64,000 bases of DNA from NCBI RefSeq assembly GCF_018598225.1, contig NZ_JAHESF010000017.1:62001-126000 (forward strand), written 5' to 3'. This document shows positions 8,647-17,583 of the stretch, one piece after another. Below the pieces are notes generated by a model. That model ran no database searches. It was not told where the DNA came from and was given only the letters and a program-made list of their open reading frames with translations. Source of the stretch: Chryseosolibacter histidinae. Lineage in GTDB: Bacteria; Bacteroidota; Bacteroidia; Cytophagales; Cyclobacteriaceae. Position 1 is the stretch's first letter. The number at the start of each line of letters is the position of its first letter. The translations under genes and the position numbers were made by a program.

Positions 8647-9633
8647 TCAAATAAGCCAGGCGTTGGCGGGATCGAAGGTGATGTGAATGGTTTCGCCTTT
8701 GGGGATGGTGTCGCCGGTTGTTTTTCTCAGGGTGATGTTGCCGTGGGGTAGTGCTACTTCCAGCTCGTAGTATCCACCGAAGAAGTTCACCTGTGACACT
8801 TTTCCTGTCAGCGTATTGGCTCCCTGTTGCGTGATCTTAAAATGCTCTGGACGGATCAACATACTTTTTCCGTTCGCCTTGATTCCTGCGAGCTCAAAAA
8901 TCTGCCGGGATGAAGCCGGATCGATCAGGTTATATTTTCCGAACAGTCCTGCCGTGTAAGCATCAACGGGCTGGCTGTACACCTCCGCAGGACTCCCCTG
9001 TTGCACCACCCTGCCCGCCTTCATCACCAGGATGTGATCCGCCCATGACAATGTATCGGCGGGATCGTGCGAAACCAGCATACAGGTGATCTTCAGGCTG
9101 GCACCGATATCTTCGATCACGGTTTTCAGCAGCTGCTTGTGCGCCACATCCAGGTTCGAAAACGGTTCGTCCAGCAATAACAAAGAGGGTGAAGCGATCA
9201 GCAGGCGCGCAATGGCCACGCGCTGACGTTCTCCGCCCGACAGCTGATCGGTTCTGCGCCTGAGCAGGTGGCCGATGCGGCAAACCTCGTACAGTGTGCT
9301 CGCACTATCGTCAGATAACACATTGGCGTAATCCAGCGCCTGCTCGACTCTCAGGAACTGCGGCAGCTCGAAATGCTGCGAAAGATAGGCGATGTCGGGA
9401 TGGCCGGGGACCAGTTTTTCAGCAGGGCCCAGTACACGTTCGTCATGCAGTCTTACTTCACCGGTGTCGGGCTGGATCAATCCCGCGATGATCTTCAGCA
9501 ACGTGCTTTTTCCGGAACCGGTCTCCCCTGCAATGGCAATCCGCTGATGTCGCTGCAGCGAAAAGCTCACATCCTTTAGCACATGATCTCCTTCTCCCAG
9601 CTTAGAGATACTGGATACGGTGAGCAACATCAT
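8647..9633 (-). CDS. ABC transporter ATP-binding protein, PotA/FbpC-like with C-terminal TOBE region
   Basis: Cytoplasmic ATPase of an ABC importer, 328 residues from the ATG at 9633. Motifs in order: Walker A GETGSGKST, signature LSGGERQRVAIARLL, Walker B LLLLDEPFSNLD, and the switch His in SHDP. Residues about 240-328 form a TOBE-like regulatory domain (SMLIRPEHFKIT, VSQVNFFGGYYELEV), as in spermidine, iron and molybdate importers. The open frame continues to 10077, but that extension would overlap the divergent gene at 9862 and has no family match. No permease or binding protein is nearby, so the substrate cannot be assigned. The ModE-like regulator 1 kb away makes an oxyanion possible, but this is weak. 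Confidence 0.88.
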   Translation of the reverse strand: MMLLTVSSISKLGEGDHVLKDVSFSLQRHQRIAIAGETGSGKSTLLKIIAGLIQPDTGEVRLHDERVLGPAEKLVPGHPDIAYLSQHFELPQFLRVEQALDYANVLSDDSASTLYEVCRIGHLLRRRTDQLSGGERQRVAIARLLIASPSLLLLDEPFSNLDVAHKQLLKTVIEDIGASLKITCMLVSHDPADTLSWADHILVMKAGRVVQQGSPAEVYSQPVDAYTAGLFGKYNLIDPASSRQIFELAGIKANGKSMLIRPEHFKITQQGANTLTGKVSQVNFFGGYYELEVALPHGNITLRKTTGDTIPKGETIHITFDPANAWLI

Positions 9634-9861
9634 GTTTTCTGGAGTTGACAAAACGGGAAGAATGGCATTGGGAAACTGGGCATCAGGCATTGGGAAACCC
9701 CTCGCAAATATAGGATACTTTTTCAGGTACATAACACAGGTTCTTTGTTGCCGGTTCCGGGAAAAAATCTCAGATCGGGAAATTTCAAGCCTCTCCAGCC
9801 GCTTAAAATAGCTCAAAATCAAGGTTTCCCGGTCCGGCATGCGAATCGCCTTATACCTGGC

Positions 9862-10980
9862 GTGGAAACGATCATCATTTACATCACCCCTGGATTCACC
9901 GCGCTGGCCTTTGCCGCCGTAGGGATCCCATTCATGAGAAGCTTTGCCAACCGGTTTGGGCTGGTAGACAAGCCGAATCACCGCAAACTGCACCATACAC
10001 CGATACCCCTCGTGGGTGGCATTTCGGTTTTTATGACCATTGCCCTGGTGCTGGCACTTTGTGGTGTTTCGTTGCAAGGGGCGGCAGAGAACGTTTCTGT
10101 GCTGCTGGCCGCAGTTGTCATGCTGGTGGCCGGCGCCTGGGATGACAAGTCAGGTATCAGGCCCATTTACCGCCTGCTCATTCAAGCCGCGTGTGCCTAC
10201 ATCGTTGCGTCGGCAGGCATTCGCATCGAATCTCTGTATGGAATTCTTGGCATCGGTGAGATACCGGTGACCATGCAATATGTCATTACCGTGGTGGTGA
10301 TCACCGGTGTAGTGAACGCTTATAATCTCATGGATGGTATTGACGGCTTGTTGGGAAGTCTGGTGCTGATCACGGCTGCCGTGTTGGCTGCCATCGCCTG
10401 GTACCTGCACGCCACAGAAGTGATGCTGCTGATGTTTGCCGTGGCAGGTGCCGTGACCGGTTTTCTGCGTCACAACTTCAGCGGTACTGGCAGCAAAGTA
10501 TTCATGGGAGATGCCGGCGCGCTCTCGCTCGGGTTTATCCTGGTGGTTTCCGCGATCCGTCTGCTGAACCTCGCCGAAGGGCAAGCCATCGCAGTTCAGA
10601 CAAAGACCATGCTCCTCATCAGCAGTGTGTTTTTTGTGCCGGTGTTGGATTCACTGCGGGTTTACATAGCCCGCCTGATGCGGGGTACTTCTCCTTTCAA
10701 AGCAGACAAAACACACCTTCATCACCTGTTCTTATCGTTTGGTTTTTCACACAAAATAGTATCTGTCATCCTCGCGATGGCAATCATATTGATCGTGCTC
10801 GTTGTGGAGGCATTGGCAAACACGATGGCTCCCGCCTGGGTAATATTGACGGGCGTAACACTGTTCTCGGTGTTGCCCGGAACCTGGCATGCCGTTCAGC
10901 TTTTGAATGCAAGAATGGAACAAAGTCCACGGACCACAGTCGACAGTCCACGGCAGGAGCGGGTTGCCTCGGTTTATTGA
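9862..10980 (+). CDS. MraY/WecA-family undecaprenyl-phosphate sugar-1-phosphate transferase
   Basis: Polytopic inner-membrane enzyme that moves a HexNAc-1-phosphate from UDP-sugar to undecaprenyl phosphate, starting O-antigen, capsule or teichoic-type polymers. Seen: about ten hydrophobic helices, the entry motif GLVDKPNHRKLHHTPIPLVGG, the metal-site stretch GAWDDKSG, the loop NAYNLMDGIDGL, and FMGDAGALSLGF, all diagnostic of the family; the late HLHHLF matches the WecA/TagO side rather than MraY proper. The GTG at 9862 is preferred because it places the first helix at the N-terminus; an ATG at 9745 would add 39 atypical residues. The last 20 residues are encoded by a heptamer repeat arm, so the tail is probably not functional. 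The sugar transferred is not decidable. Confidence 0.9.
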   Translation: METIIIYITPGFTALAFAAVGIPFMRSFANRFGLVDKPNHRKLHHTPIPLVGGISVFMTIALVLALCGVSLQGAAENVSVLLAAVVMLVAGAWDDKSGIRPIYRLLIQAACAYIVASAGIRIESLYGILGIGEIPVTMQYVITVVVITGVVNAYNLMDGIDGLLGSLVLITAAVLAAIAWYLHATEVMLLMFAVAGAVTGFLRHNFSGTGSKVFMGDAGALSLGFILVVSAIRLLNLAEGQAIAVQTKTMLLISSVFFVPVLDSLRVYIARLMRGTSPFKADKTHLHHLFLSFGFSHKIVSVILAMAIILIVLVVEALANTMAPAWVILTGVTLFSVLPGTWHAVQLLNARMEQSPRTTVDSPRQERVASVY

Positions 10981-11062
10981 CCCTGCGTTAACAGTGGATG
11001 GCCGTCTCATTCGCTGTGACGCACGGGTCTAACCGTGGACTGTGGACCATCGACCGTGGACT
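10924..11062. repeat. Heptamer inverted repeat, GGTCCAC type
   Basis: Left arm 10924-10951 (AGTCCAC, GGACCAC, AGTCGAC, AGTCCAC) lies inside the end of the WecA-like coding sequence. Right arm 11035-11062 (GTGGACT, GTGGACC, ATCGACC, GTGGACT) reaches the stop of the convergent zinc-ribbon gene. Arms are about 28 bp and largely complementary. Confidence 0.82.
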
Positions 11063-11699
11063 ATTTATTCTTATTCTCCCAGGTATCCATCTTGATCTTT
11101 TCAATCAGCAGGGAGTTCTTGAACTCATGGATCAGCTTTTCCATTTCTGAATCGCGCGTGAGCAGGTTGTTATATTCCTGCTCGTGGGCATCGATTACGG
11201 GTTTGAGCTTGTTGAAGTTGGCCTGCATATTTTGAATCGCCGTGGCCATCTGTTCTTTTTCCGCGTCTGAAACAGAAGCGTCGCCTTGTTTCAGCTGCAG
11301 CACCTGGAGAACTTCTTCGATATACCGCAGCATATCCCATGGATTGTTGGGCCGGTTCCAGGTAAACTCGATGTTGCACCTCCTGCAGCGGTAGCGGTTG
11401 CTCTTCCATCCTTTCTCGTTCTTCTCCGTGCCGATGAGCTTCAGCATATCCCGCTTGTGACAGTTGGGGCACTCCGCATCGTCTTTCACCAGCTTGTTCA
11501 GGTATTCACGCTCCTGGAGGATGGAGGCCCTTGTATTGGCATGGTGTTCCATCTGCTCCACAAAACGGTCTACGGCTTCTTCCACTTTTGCATGCTCCTT
11601 GCCGAGCTTCCCTTCGCCGATCAGCTTGCGGCTTTGTTTCTTGAAGAAGGTTGCCACCTTCACCAGCTCCCGTTCATTCGGCTTGAAGTGCTTGTTCAT
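11061..11699 (-). CDS. Coiled-coil protein with a four-cysteine zinc ribbon
   Basis: A 212-residue protein I cannot assign to a named function. It has two long helical, charged segments (about residues 1-75 and 125-205) predicted to form coiled coils, flanking a compact zinc-ribbon: Cys77-x2-Cys80 (CPNC) and Cys105-x2-Cys108 (CRRC), with aromatic residues after the second pair (IEFTWNRPNNPWD). No signal peptide, so cytoplasmic. The architecture suggests a nucleic-acid- or protein-binding adaptor (inference). It stands alone between two heptamer-flanked gaps. Confidence 0.8.
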   Translation of the reverse strand: MNKHFKPNERELVKVATFFKKQSRKLIGEGKLGKEHAKVEEAVDRFVEQMEHHANTRASILQEREYLNKLVKDDAECPNCHKRDMLKLIGTEKNEKGWKSNRYRCRRCNIEFTWNRPNNPWDMLRYIEEVLQVLQLKQGDASVSDAEKEQMATAIQNMQANFNKLKPVIDAHEQEYNNLLTRDSEMEKLIHEFKNSLLIEKIKMDTWENKNK

Positions 11700-11781
11700 T
11701 CGTTAAGTTTTATCAAAAATAGGAAATAAAAGATGCCGGCACGGAAAAGCGTGAGGCACAATTTTTTCCTGTAAGCGCCTC

Positions 11782-12519
11782 ATGCACCGGCTGAAATTAT
11801 GTTTGCTCTTGGGAATCATGGCCTGCTTCGGGCCCTCCTATGCCCAGTTCAATGATACCACCAACTATTATGTGAATTTCAGCTCCACCGGCATTATCAA
11901 CAAGACCAACGACCGTAGCGCTTACGTGCTCAACAACAATTTCAAGTTCTCCTTATATAAGAAGAGTCATTCGCTGAACACCACGCATGGACTGGTCTAC
12001 GGCGAACAGCAGGGCAAGCTCTCCAACCGCGACCTGACTTCGGCGCTCGACTTCAACCTGTTTCAAACAGAACGTTTCTATTACTGGGGACTGGCAAGTT
12101 ATGAGCGGAGCTTTTCGCTGAAGATCAACCACCGGCTACAGTCAGGGTTCGGCATCGGTTATAATATTATTGACAGAACCAATGCCGTGGTAGTGATCAG
12201 TGATGGCATCCTTTATGAAAAGAGCGACCTGCATAACAATGCCGAGACAGGCAATAACCGGTATGAGACCTTTCGCAATTCCTTCCGTCTCAAGTTCCGG
12301 TTCCTCGTCGGCAAAGCGGTAACGATCGATGGTACTGATTTCGTGCAGCATGCGCTGGATAACGGCCACGATTATATCGTCAGGTCCAATACAAACATTT
12401 CCGTCAGGCTCATGCGCTGGCTGAGCTTCACTACCTCGGTGACCTATAACAAGCTGAACCTCACGCGTCGCGAAAACCTGCTGATCAATTTCGGGCTTAC
12501 GCTGGAGAGGTATTTTTAA
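11782..12519 (+). CDS. DUF481-family outer-membrane protein
   Basis: A 245-residue exported protein with a signal peptide (LLLGIMACFGPSYAQ, cleavage near residue 22). The body shows the DUF481 pattern of alternating beta-strands with a repeated turn signature: YYVNFSSTGIINKTNDRSAYVLNNNFKFSL, HGLVYGEQQGKLSNRDLTSALDFNLF, RFYYWGLASYERSFSLKINHRLQSGFGIGYNI. It ends in an outer-membrane-type strand finishing in Phe (LTLERYF). E. coli YdiY belongs to this family. Function is unknown; a small barrel is likely. It is followed by a heptamer hairpin, so it is probably a single-gene unit. Confidence 0.84.
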   Translation: MHRLKLCLLLGIMACFGPSYAQFNDTTNYYVNFSSTGIINKTNDRSAYVLNNNFKFSLYKKSHSLNTTHGLVYGEQQGKLSNRDLTSALDFNLFQTERFYYWGLASYERSFSLKINHRLQSGFGIGYNIIDRTNAVVVISDGILYEKSDLHNNAETGNNRYETFRNSFRLKFRFLVGKAVTIDGTDFVQHALDNGHDYIVRSNTNISVRLMRWLSFTTSVTYNKLNLTRRENLLINFGLTLERYF

Positions 12520-12520
12520 G

Positions 12521-12665
12521 AGTCGACGGTCCACAGACCACGGACCACAGACGGGGGTGGTGTTGCATTCGGAGCTTCCACCTATTTAAAAAGTATGAGG
12601 AACGAAATACGGAATAGGAAGGTACGCGGGGCTCGCCGTGGACTGTCGACTGTGGACCGTGGACT
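12521..12665. repeat. Heptamer inverted repeat, GGTCCAC type with GTACGAG-type spacer
   Basis: Left arm 12521-12551 (AGTCGAC, GGTCCAC, AGACCAC, GGACCAC) starts two bases after the DUF481 stop. Right arm 12638-12665 (GTGGACT, GTCGACT, GTGGACC, GTGGACT). The spacer around 12593-12628 itself has 7-bp words of the GTACGAG type (GTATGAG, GAACGAA, ATACGGA). Confidence 0.82.
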
Positions 12666-13004
12666 TTCAACTCAACCATATACCAGTACAAGGCTACGCC
12701 AAGCCACTCCCGTATATGACGTGATAAAAAATGTGTAATAGCTGACGAAAAACTTACATCGACTCGCGCGCATGTAATGATCTTCGCGGTTTTGTACACT
12801 TCTAACGGAATGCCTGGTGCTTTTTTTCTTTTTTAAAGACTCTAACAGGCTTCATAGTGGCAAAGGGCTTCAAAAAGCGATTTCCTTTCGTCCGGCTTAA
12901 ATACATTTCGCTTGTATTTTTAAACCGATAGTCACAAATGAATATATTCTTTCCGCCTTAGTTTTACCTTCTGTTTATTCACTAACCCACATGTTAAAAA
13001 AGTT
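12666..13004. other. Upstream region of the first SusC gene, no gene seen
   Basis: About 340 AT-rich bases between the hairpin after the DUF481 gene and the SusC start. It must contain the SusCD promoter, but no TTTG/TAnnTTTG pair with correct spacing was clear. No regulator gene (ECF/FecR, SARP or hybrid two-component) is adjacent to this SusCD pair. Confidence 0.4.
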
Positions 13005-16000
13005 ATGCAAAAGTATGTACTCTTGATTTTCGCGATGTTCTTTATGGCCCGCGTCGGATGGGGCCAGGAGAAGACGGTAACGGGAACGGTCCGGTCGTTT
13101 TCGGACAATGAGTCGTTGCCAGGTGTAAATGTTACAATAAAAGGTACAACCATGGGTACCACAACGGCATCCGACGGAACGTATACAGTAAAGTTTACGC
13201 AAGAGAATGCAGTGCTGATATTCTCGTTCATTGGTTTTGCTACCAAGGAAGTTGAGGTCGGTAACCAGACCGTGATCGATGTTTCTCTCGAAGATGACAT
13301 CCAGCAGCTGGGAGAAGTTATCGTGGTAGGTTACGGTGAGCAGGACAGGCGCACATTGACGAGCGCCATCTCCAAAGTGAGTGCTGCCGAGATCCGCGAT
13401 GTGCCTACCCCGAACACATCACAGCTGATCCAGGGAAGGGCCGCGGGTGTGTTGGTAAGCGCCAACTCAGGTGAGCCGGGCACAGGAGCCCTGGTACGCG
13501 TGAGGGGAAGTACCTCTATCAACGCCAGCTCTGATCCACTCTATGTTATAGATGGTATTCCGATCGTAAGCGCCAACCTTGCACGGACCACCTTCGGCCA
13601 GGCTACCTCTCCTATTGCTGACCTGAATCCCGCGGATATCGAGTCGATCGAGATCCTGAAGGATGCGTCAGCAACTGCCATTTATGGAGCCAGGGCTGCC
13701 AACGGCGTGATCCTGATCACCACTAAAAGAGGTGCTACTTCCCGTCCGAAGATCTCCATCAATACCTATGCGGGTACCAGCACAGCCTGGAGAGATCCCA
13801 ACGATCTGAGGGTTGACGGCCCTACGTTTGAAAAACTGCAGAATGAAGCTGCGGCCAACAATTATATGGATACACACAGCGGATCGCTGGCAGGCTTCAC
13901 AGCGCCTTATGCGAATCCTGATGATGCTATCGATACCAACTGGATGGACCAGATCTTCCAGGATGGTGCGCTCTTCAACCTCGATGCCAACGTATCTGGC
14001 GGAACTGAAAAGGTAAAATACCTTGTATCGGGCAACCGCTACAAGCAGGAAGGTTTGATCAAGCCCACCAACTTTGAAAGGACTTCGGGCAGGGCAAACC
14101 TCGACTTCATGGTGTCTGACAAGATCAAGCTGGGTACCAGCATCTTCTATTCCACCACGGTGCGTAACCGTGTTCAGAATGGTAACAACATCAACGGTGC
14201 GCTCACCAATGCATTCTTCTATCCTTCCAATATTCCCATCTACGAGGCGGATGGTGTTACTTACAAGAGACCTGTTTTTGAAAACCCGGTTGCTGTAGTG
14301 AAGGAAACTCAATATAAGATGGTGACCGATCGCCTCATTGGTAACATATTTGCCGATTGGGAGATCACGCCGGGTCTTATCTTCAAAACAAGCTGGAGCT
14401 TAGATAACAACTATGTTACAGAAGACCAGTACAGCAATTCAAAAACCACTACAGGTGGTGGCGTGAACGGCAGCGGTTCTTCGAGCGTTACGCAGGATCT
14501 GAACTGGATCAACGAGAACATCCTTTCTTACCAGTTCGAGCGTTCAGGAAAGCACAAGTTCAACTTCCTGCTCGGTAATACACTTCAGAAAAACACCAAT
14601 ACGCAAGTAGTGGCCACAGGTCAGCAGTATCCTGGCGATAATTTCACCAAGATCAGCTCGGCGGCGATCACCACGTCAAGGGCGGATATGACCCAGTGGG
14701 GTATCGCTTCGCTTTTCGGAAGGATCAACTATAACTACGCTGACAAGTACCTCTTCACCACCAACATGCGTTACGACGGATCGTCACGTTTCGGTGCTAA
14801 CAACCGCTGGGGCTTCTTCCCTTCTGCTTCCGCAGGATGGGTAATGTCTAACGAACAGTTTATGGATGATGTAAACGCGGTATCTGAATTGAAACTGCGT
14901 GTGAGCTACGGTGTTACTGGTAACCAAAGCGGTATTGCCAACTTTGCATCAAGAGGCTTGTGGGGTGGTCAGCGCGGCGGACTCGTTGGCGGTGGTGGCA
15001 CTGTGCCTATCAACACCACAACGCAGGCTGCTGCTTATGGTGATTTCCCCGGCTTTAACCCGATCCAGCTGGCGAACCCCGACCTGAAATGGGAGACCAC
15101 CAGCCAGTTCGATATCGGCTTTGACCTCGGCCTGTTCGAAGACAAAGTTCGTGTGACGTTCGATTACTACAATAAACAGACGAAAGACCTGTTGCTGAAC
15201 GTTCCTGTTCCCCGCTCTACCGGTTACAACGTGCTGGTACAGAACTACGGCGAAATGGAGAACAAAGGTGTGGAGCTTGCCGTGAAAGCATCCGCTATTG
15301 CCAAGGAATCATTGACCTGGGATATTGGCTTCAACATCTCTCAAAACAAGAATTTGGTGAAGAAGATCGCTGCGCCGTTCCCGCAGTTTACCCGCGATTA
15401 TATCAGGGTACAGGAAGGTTTCCCGTTATATTCTTTCTGGGCGCATGAGCAGATCGGCGTCGATCCCCAGACCGGTAACGCCATCTGGAACACTGGCACT
15501 GATGACGTATTCGATCCGAACGTAGACAGGTTCATTGTCGGCAACGCATGGCCTGACTTCATCGGCGGTCTTACCAACGATCTGCGTTACAAGAACTTCG
15601 ACCTCACTGCCTTCTTCCAGTTCAGTGTTGGCAACGAGATCTTCAATTATAACAGGTTCTTCTACGAGCACGGTGGCGAAAGAACCACCGGATATTCGTC
15701 ACAGCAGCTTGACCGTTGGCAGAAACCCGGTGACGTTACCGACGTTCCGAGGATGGCCCGGATAAACTACAACAGCAATCTTCGCCCGTCAAGGCATATT
15801 GAAGATGGCAGCTACCTGAGGCTCAAGAACCTGAACATCGGTTATACCCTGCCCAAGACCATTTCCAATAAACTGGGCATGAGCAACCTCCGCCTGTATG
15901 TGGCCGGACAGAACCTGCTGACCTTCACCAAGTACTCAGGACTGGATCCTGAAGTATCTGCTGACGCAGCAGAGCTGATCCAGGGTGTGGATTACGCGGT

Positions 16001-16049
16001 GATGCCCCAACCGAGGATCTGGATGGGCGGCGTAAATATTACTTTCTAA
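13005..16049 (+). CDS. SusC/RagA-family TonB-linked outer-membrane transporter (no STN domain)
   Basis: Outer-membrane active transporter that takes up oligosaccharides or peptides with its SusD lid and TonB energy. 1014 residues: signal peptide ending near VGWGQ, a carboxypeptidase-regulatory-like domain (about residues 25-100: GTVRSFSDNESLPGVNVTIKG), the SusC motif GEVIVVGYGEQDRR, a plug (VRGSTSINASSDPLYVIDGIPI, IEILKDASATAIYGARAANGV), then a long beta-barrel ending in MGGVNITF. The N-terminus goes straight to the regulatory-like domain, so it lacks the STN domain used for FecR signalling. SusD follows 22 bp downstream. The substrate is unknown. Confidence 0.95.
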   Translation: MQKYVLLIFAMFFMARVGWGQEKTVTGTVRSFSDNESLPGVNVTIKGTTMGTTTASDGTYTVKFTQENAVLIFSFIGFATKEVEVGNQTVIDVSLEDDIQQLGEVIVVGYGEQDRRTLTSAISKVSAAEIRDVPTPNTSQLIQGRAAGVLVSANSGEPGTGALVRVRGSTSINASSDPLYVIDGIPIVSANLARTTFGQATSPIADLNPADIESIEILKDASATAIYGARAANGVILITTKRGATSRPKISINTYAGTSTAWRDPNDLRVDGPTFEKLQNEAAANNYMDTHSGSLAGFTAPYANPDDAIDTNWMDQIFQDGALFNLDANVSGGTEKVKYLVSGNRYKQEGLIKPTNFERTSGRANLDFMVSDKIKLGTSIFYSTTVRNRVQNGNNINGALTNAFFYPSNIPIYEADGVTYKRPVFENPVAVVKETQYKMVTDRLIGNIFADWEITPGLIFKTSWSLDNNYVTEDQYSNSKTTTGGGVNGSGSSSVTQDLNWINENILSYQFERSGKHKFNFLLGNTLQKNTNTQVVATGQQYPGDNFTKISSAAITTSRADMTQWGIASLFGRINYNYADKYLFTTNMRYDGSSRFGANNRWGFFPSASAGWVMSNEQFMDDVNAVSELKLRVSYGVTGNQSGIANFASRGLWGGQRGGLVGGGGTVPINTTTQAAAYGDFPGFNPIQLANPDLKWETTSQFDIGFDLGLFEDKVRVTFDYYNKQTKDLLLNVPVPRSTGYNVLVQNYGEMENKGVELAVKASAIAKESLTWDIGFNISQNKNLVKKIAAPFPQFTRDYIRVQEGFPLYSFWAHEQIGVDPQTGNAIWNTGTDDVFDPNVDRFIVGNAWPDFIGGLTNDLRYKNFDLTAFFQFSVGNEIFNYNRFFYEHGGERTTGYSSQQLDRWQKPGDVTDVPRMARINYNSNLRPSRHIEDGSYLRLKNLNIGYTLPKTISNKLGMSNLRLYVAGQNLLTFTKYSGLDPEVSADAAELIQGVDYAVMPQPRIWMGGVNITF

Positions 16050-16071
16050 TTATTAAGCGTTGAGAACAAGT

Positions 16072-17472
16072 ATGAAAAAGAAAATAATAGCATTAGGATT
16101 TTCAGCTTTAATGGTGGTGTCGTCGTGCGACGTGCTCGAACTGAACCCCGTTACACAGATAGATACAGATCAGGCCATTATCAATGTCAGCACCGCCCAG
16201 GGAGCAGTGAATGGCCTGTATAATAACCTTCAGGGCGTTTATGACTGGCACGTTCAGGTACTCTCCGATGTTGCCTCTGATGTTTCACAACAGATCGATA
16301 CCTGGGATGCGCTGATCAACATTGATGAGTTCAGCCAGACACCCGATAACTCGGAAGTATCGGATCTTTATACCGTGTTGTACAGGTGCTCTGACATTTC
16401 GAACAACATCATCGCCAAAGTTCCGGGCATTGAAGGTGCTGAGGCAACCAAGAACGACCTGATGGGACAGGCGCATTTTGTGCGGGCGCTGGCCTATTTT
16501 GAGCTGGCCCGCTTCTTTGGAGGCATCCCCGGTGGTTATGAGGAAGCTGGTGTTGTCATAAAACTGACACCTTCCATCGGGATCAGCCCTTCCGATTATG
16601 CTCCACGCACCACACTGACGGAAACTTACCAGCAGGTAGAATCGGATCTGTTGACCGCACTGAACCTGTTGCCAGAAACCCGCACGGATAACCTGCAGAC
16701 CAAGGCAAGGCCTACAAAAGCAACTGCCCGTGCACTGCTCGCCCGCTACTACCTGTACCAGAAGAACTGGGCACAGGCAGAGAGCTATGCGAGCCTGGTG
16801 ATCAGTGATACAAGGTTCAGCCTGGTTGTTCCTTTTGAAAACATTTTCAGGACCAAGAATACGGCTGAGTCTATCTTCGAGCTGCAGTACAATAACAATG
16901 ACGTAAGCGGACTGAGAAACTGGTACTATCCTACATCGCTTTCGGGCCGTGGTGGCGTAGCGCTGCATGATGCCACTTACCTGGAAATGACCGCTGATGC
17001 CAATGACGCACGTGGAAAGCTCACAGCAAAGAACAGCACTACCAACACGTACTACACTACCAAGTGGAACACCCCTGGTAACATTGACAACGTTTCGGTT
17101 ATACGCATGGCAGAAATGTACCTGATCCGTGCAGAAGCCAGGACCGAGATCGGAACCAACCTCACCGGAGCTGCTGACGACCTCAATGCCGTGAGAACAC
17201 GCGCAGGCATCGGCAACACCACAGCAGCCACACAGGATGAGCTGCGCACTGCCATCCTTGCAGAACGCAAGCTCGAGTTTATCGGTGAAGGCCATCGCTG
17301 GTTCGACCTGATCCGTACAGGCAAGGCGCTGACAGTGCTCACGAATGTGAAGCGCTCCAAGGGAAGTCAGTCATCTTACGCACTGACAGACGCCCGTCGC
17401 CAGGTCTTCCCCTTCCCTAACGTAGAAGTACTCACCAATACCAACCTGCTGCAAAATTCAGCATACCGGTAA
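16072..17472 (+). CDS. SusD/RagB-family nutrient-binding lipoprotein
   Basis: Surface lipoprotein that caps the SusC pore encoded just upstream. 466 residues from the ATG at 16072, with lipobox VVSSC (Cys19). The SusD N-region (LELNPVTQIDTDQAIINVSTAQGAVNGLYN), the helical TPR-like core (FVRALAYFELARFFGGIPG, KATARALLARYYLYQKNWAQAESYA) and the C-terminal block (AEMYLIRAEARTEIG, ERKLEFIGEGHRWFDLIRTGKA, VFPFPNVEV) are all present. A TTG at 16060 is in frame but less likely. A strong terminator after the stop ends the SusCD operon. Confidence 0.95.
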   Translation: MKKKIIALGFSALMVVSSCDVLELNPVTQIDTDQAIINVSTAQGAVNGLYNNLQGVYDWHVQVLSDVASDVSQQIDTWDALINIDEFSQTPDNSEVSDLYTVLYRCSDISNNIIAKVPGIEGAEATKNDLMGQAHFVRALAYFELARFFGGIPGGYEEAGVVIKLTPSIGISPSDYAPRTTLTETYQQVESDLLTALNLLPETRTDNLQTKARPTKATARALLARYYLYQKNWAQAESYASLVISDTRFSLVVPFENIFRTKNTAESIFELQYNNNDVSGLRNWYYPTSLSGRGGVALHDATYLEMTADANDARGKLTAKNSTTNTYYTTKWNTPGNIDNVSVIRMAEMYLIRAEARTEIGTNLTGAADDLNAVRTRAGIGNTTAATQDELRTAILAERKLEFIGEGHRWFDLIRTGKALTVLTNVKRSKGSQSSYALTDARRQVFPFPNVEVLTNTNLLQNSAYR

Positions 17473-17478
17473 CAACAA

Positions 17479-17515
17479 CGAAACGCCTGGAAAAACCCAG
17501 GCGTTTCGCTTTTTA
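17479..17515 (+). terminator. Terminator of the SusCD operon
   Basis: A perfect 12-bp stem (CGAAACGCCTGG with CCAGGCGTTTCG), 6-base loop and trailing CTTTTT, starting about 6 bp after the SusD stop. It separates the SusCD pair from the S10 peptidase gene. Confidence 0.93.
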
Positions 17516-17583
17516 AAACAACCGCTCAAGTAATATTCATTGCTCATAACCCATTGAACATTTTTATAATTCTTTAATTAAAC

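Noticed and set aside
9634-10077. N-terminal extension of the ABC ATPase frame
   Set aside because: It would overlap the divergent WecA-like gene and the extra residues have no family resemblance; the ATG at 9633 gives a normal start.
15426-15765. Frames opposite or offset within the first SusC gene
   Set aside because: Shadow frames of a strongly coding gene; no independent start signals or domains.
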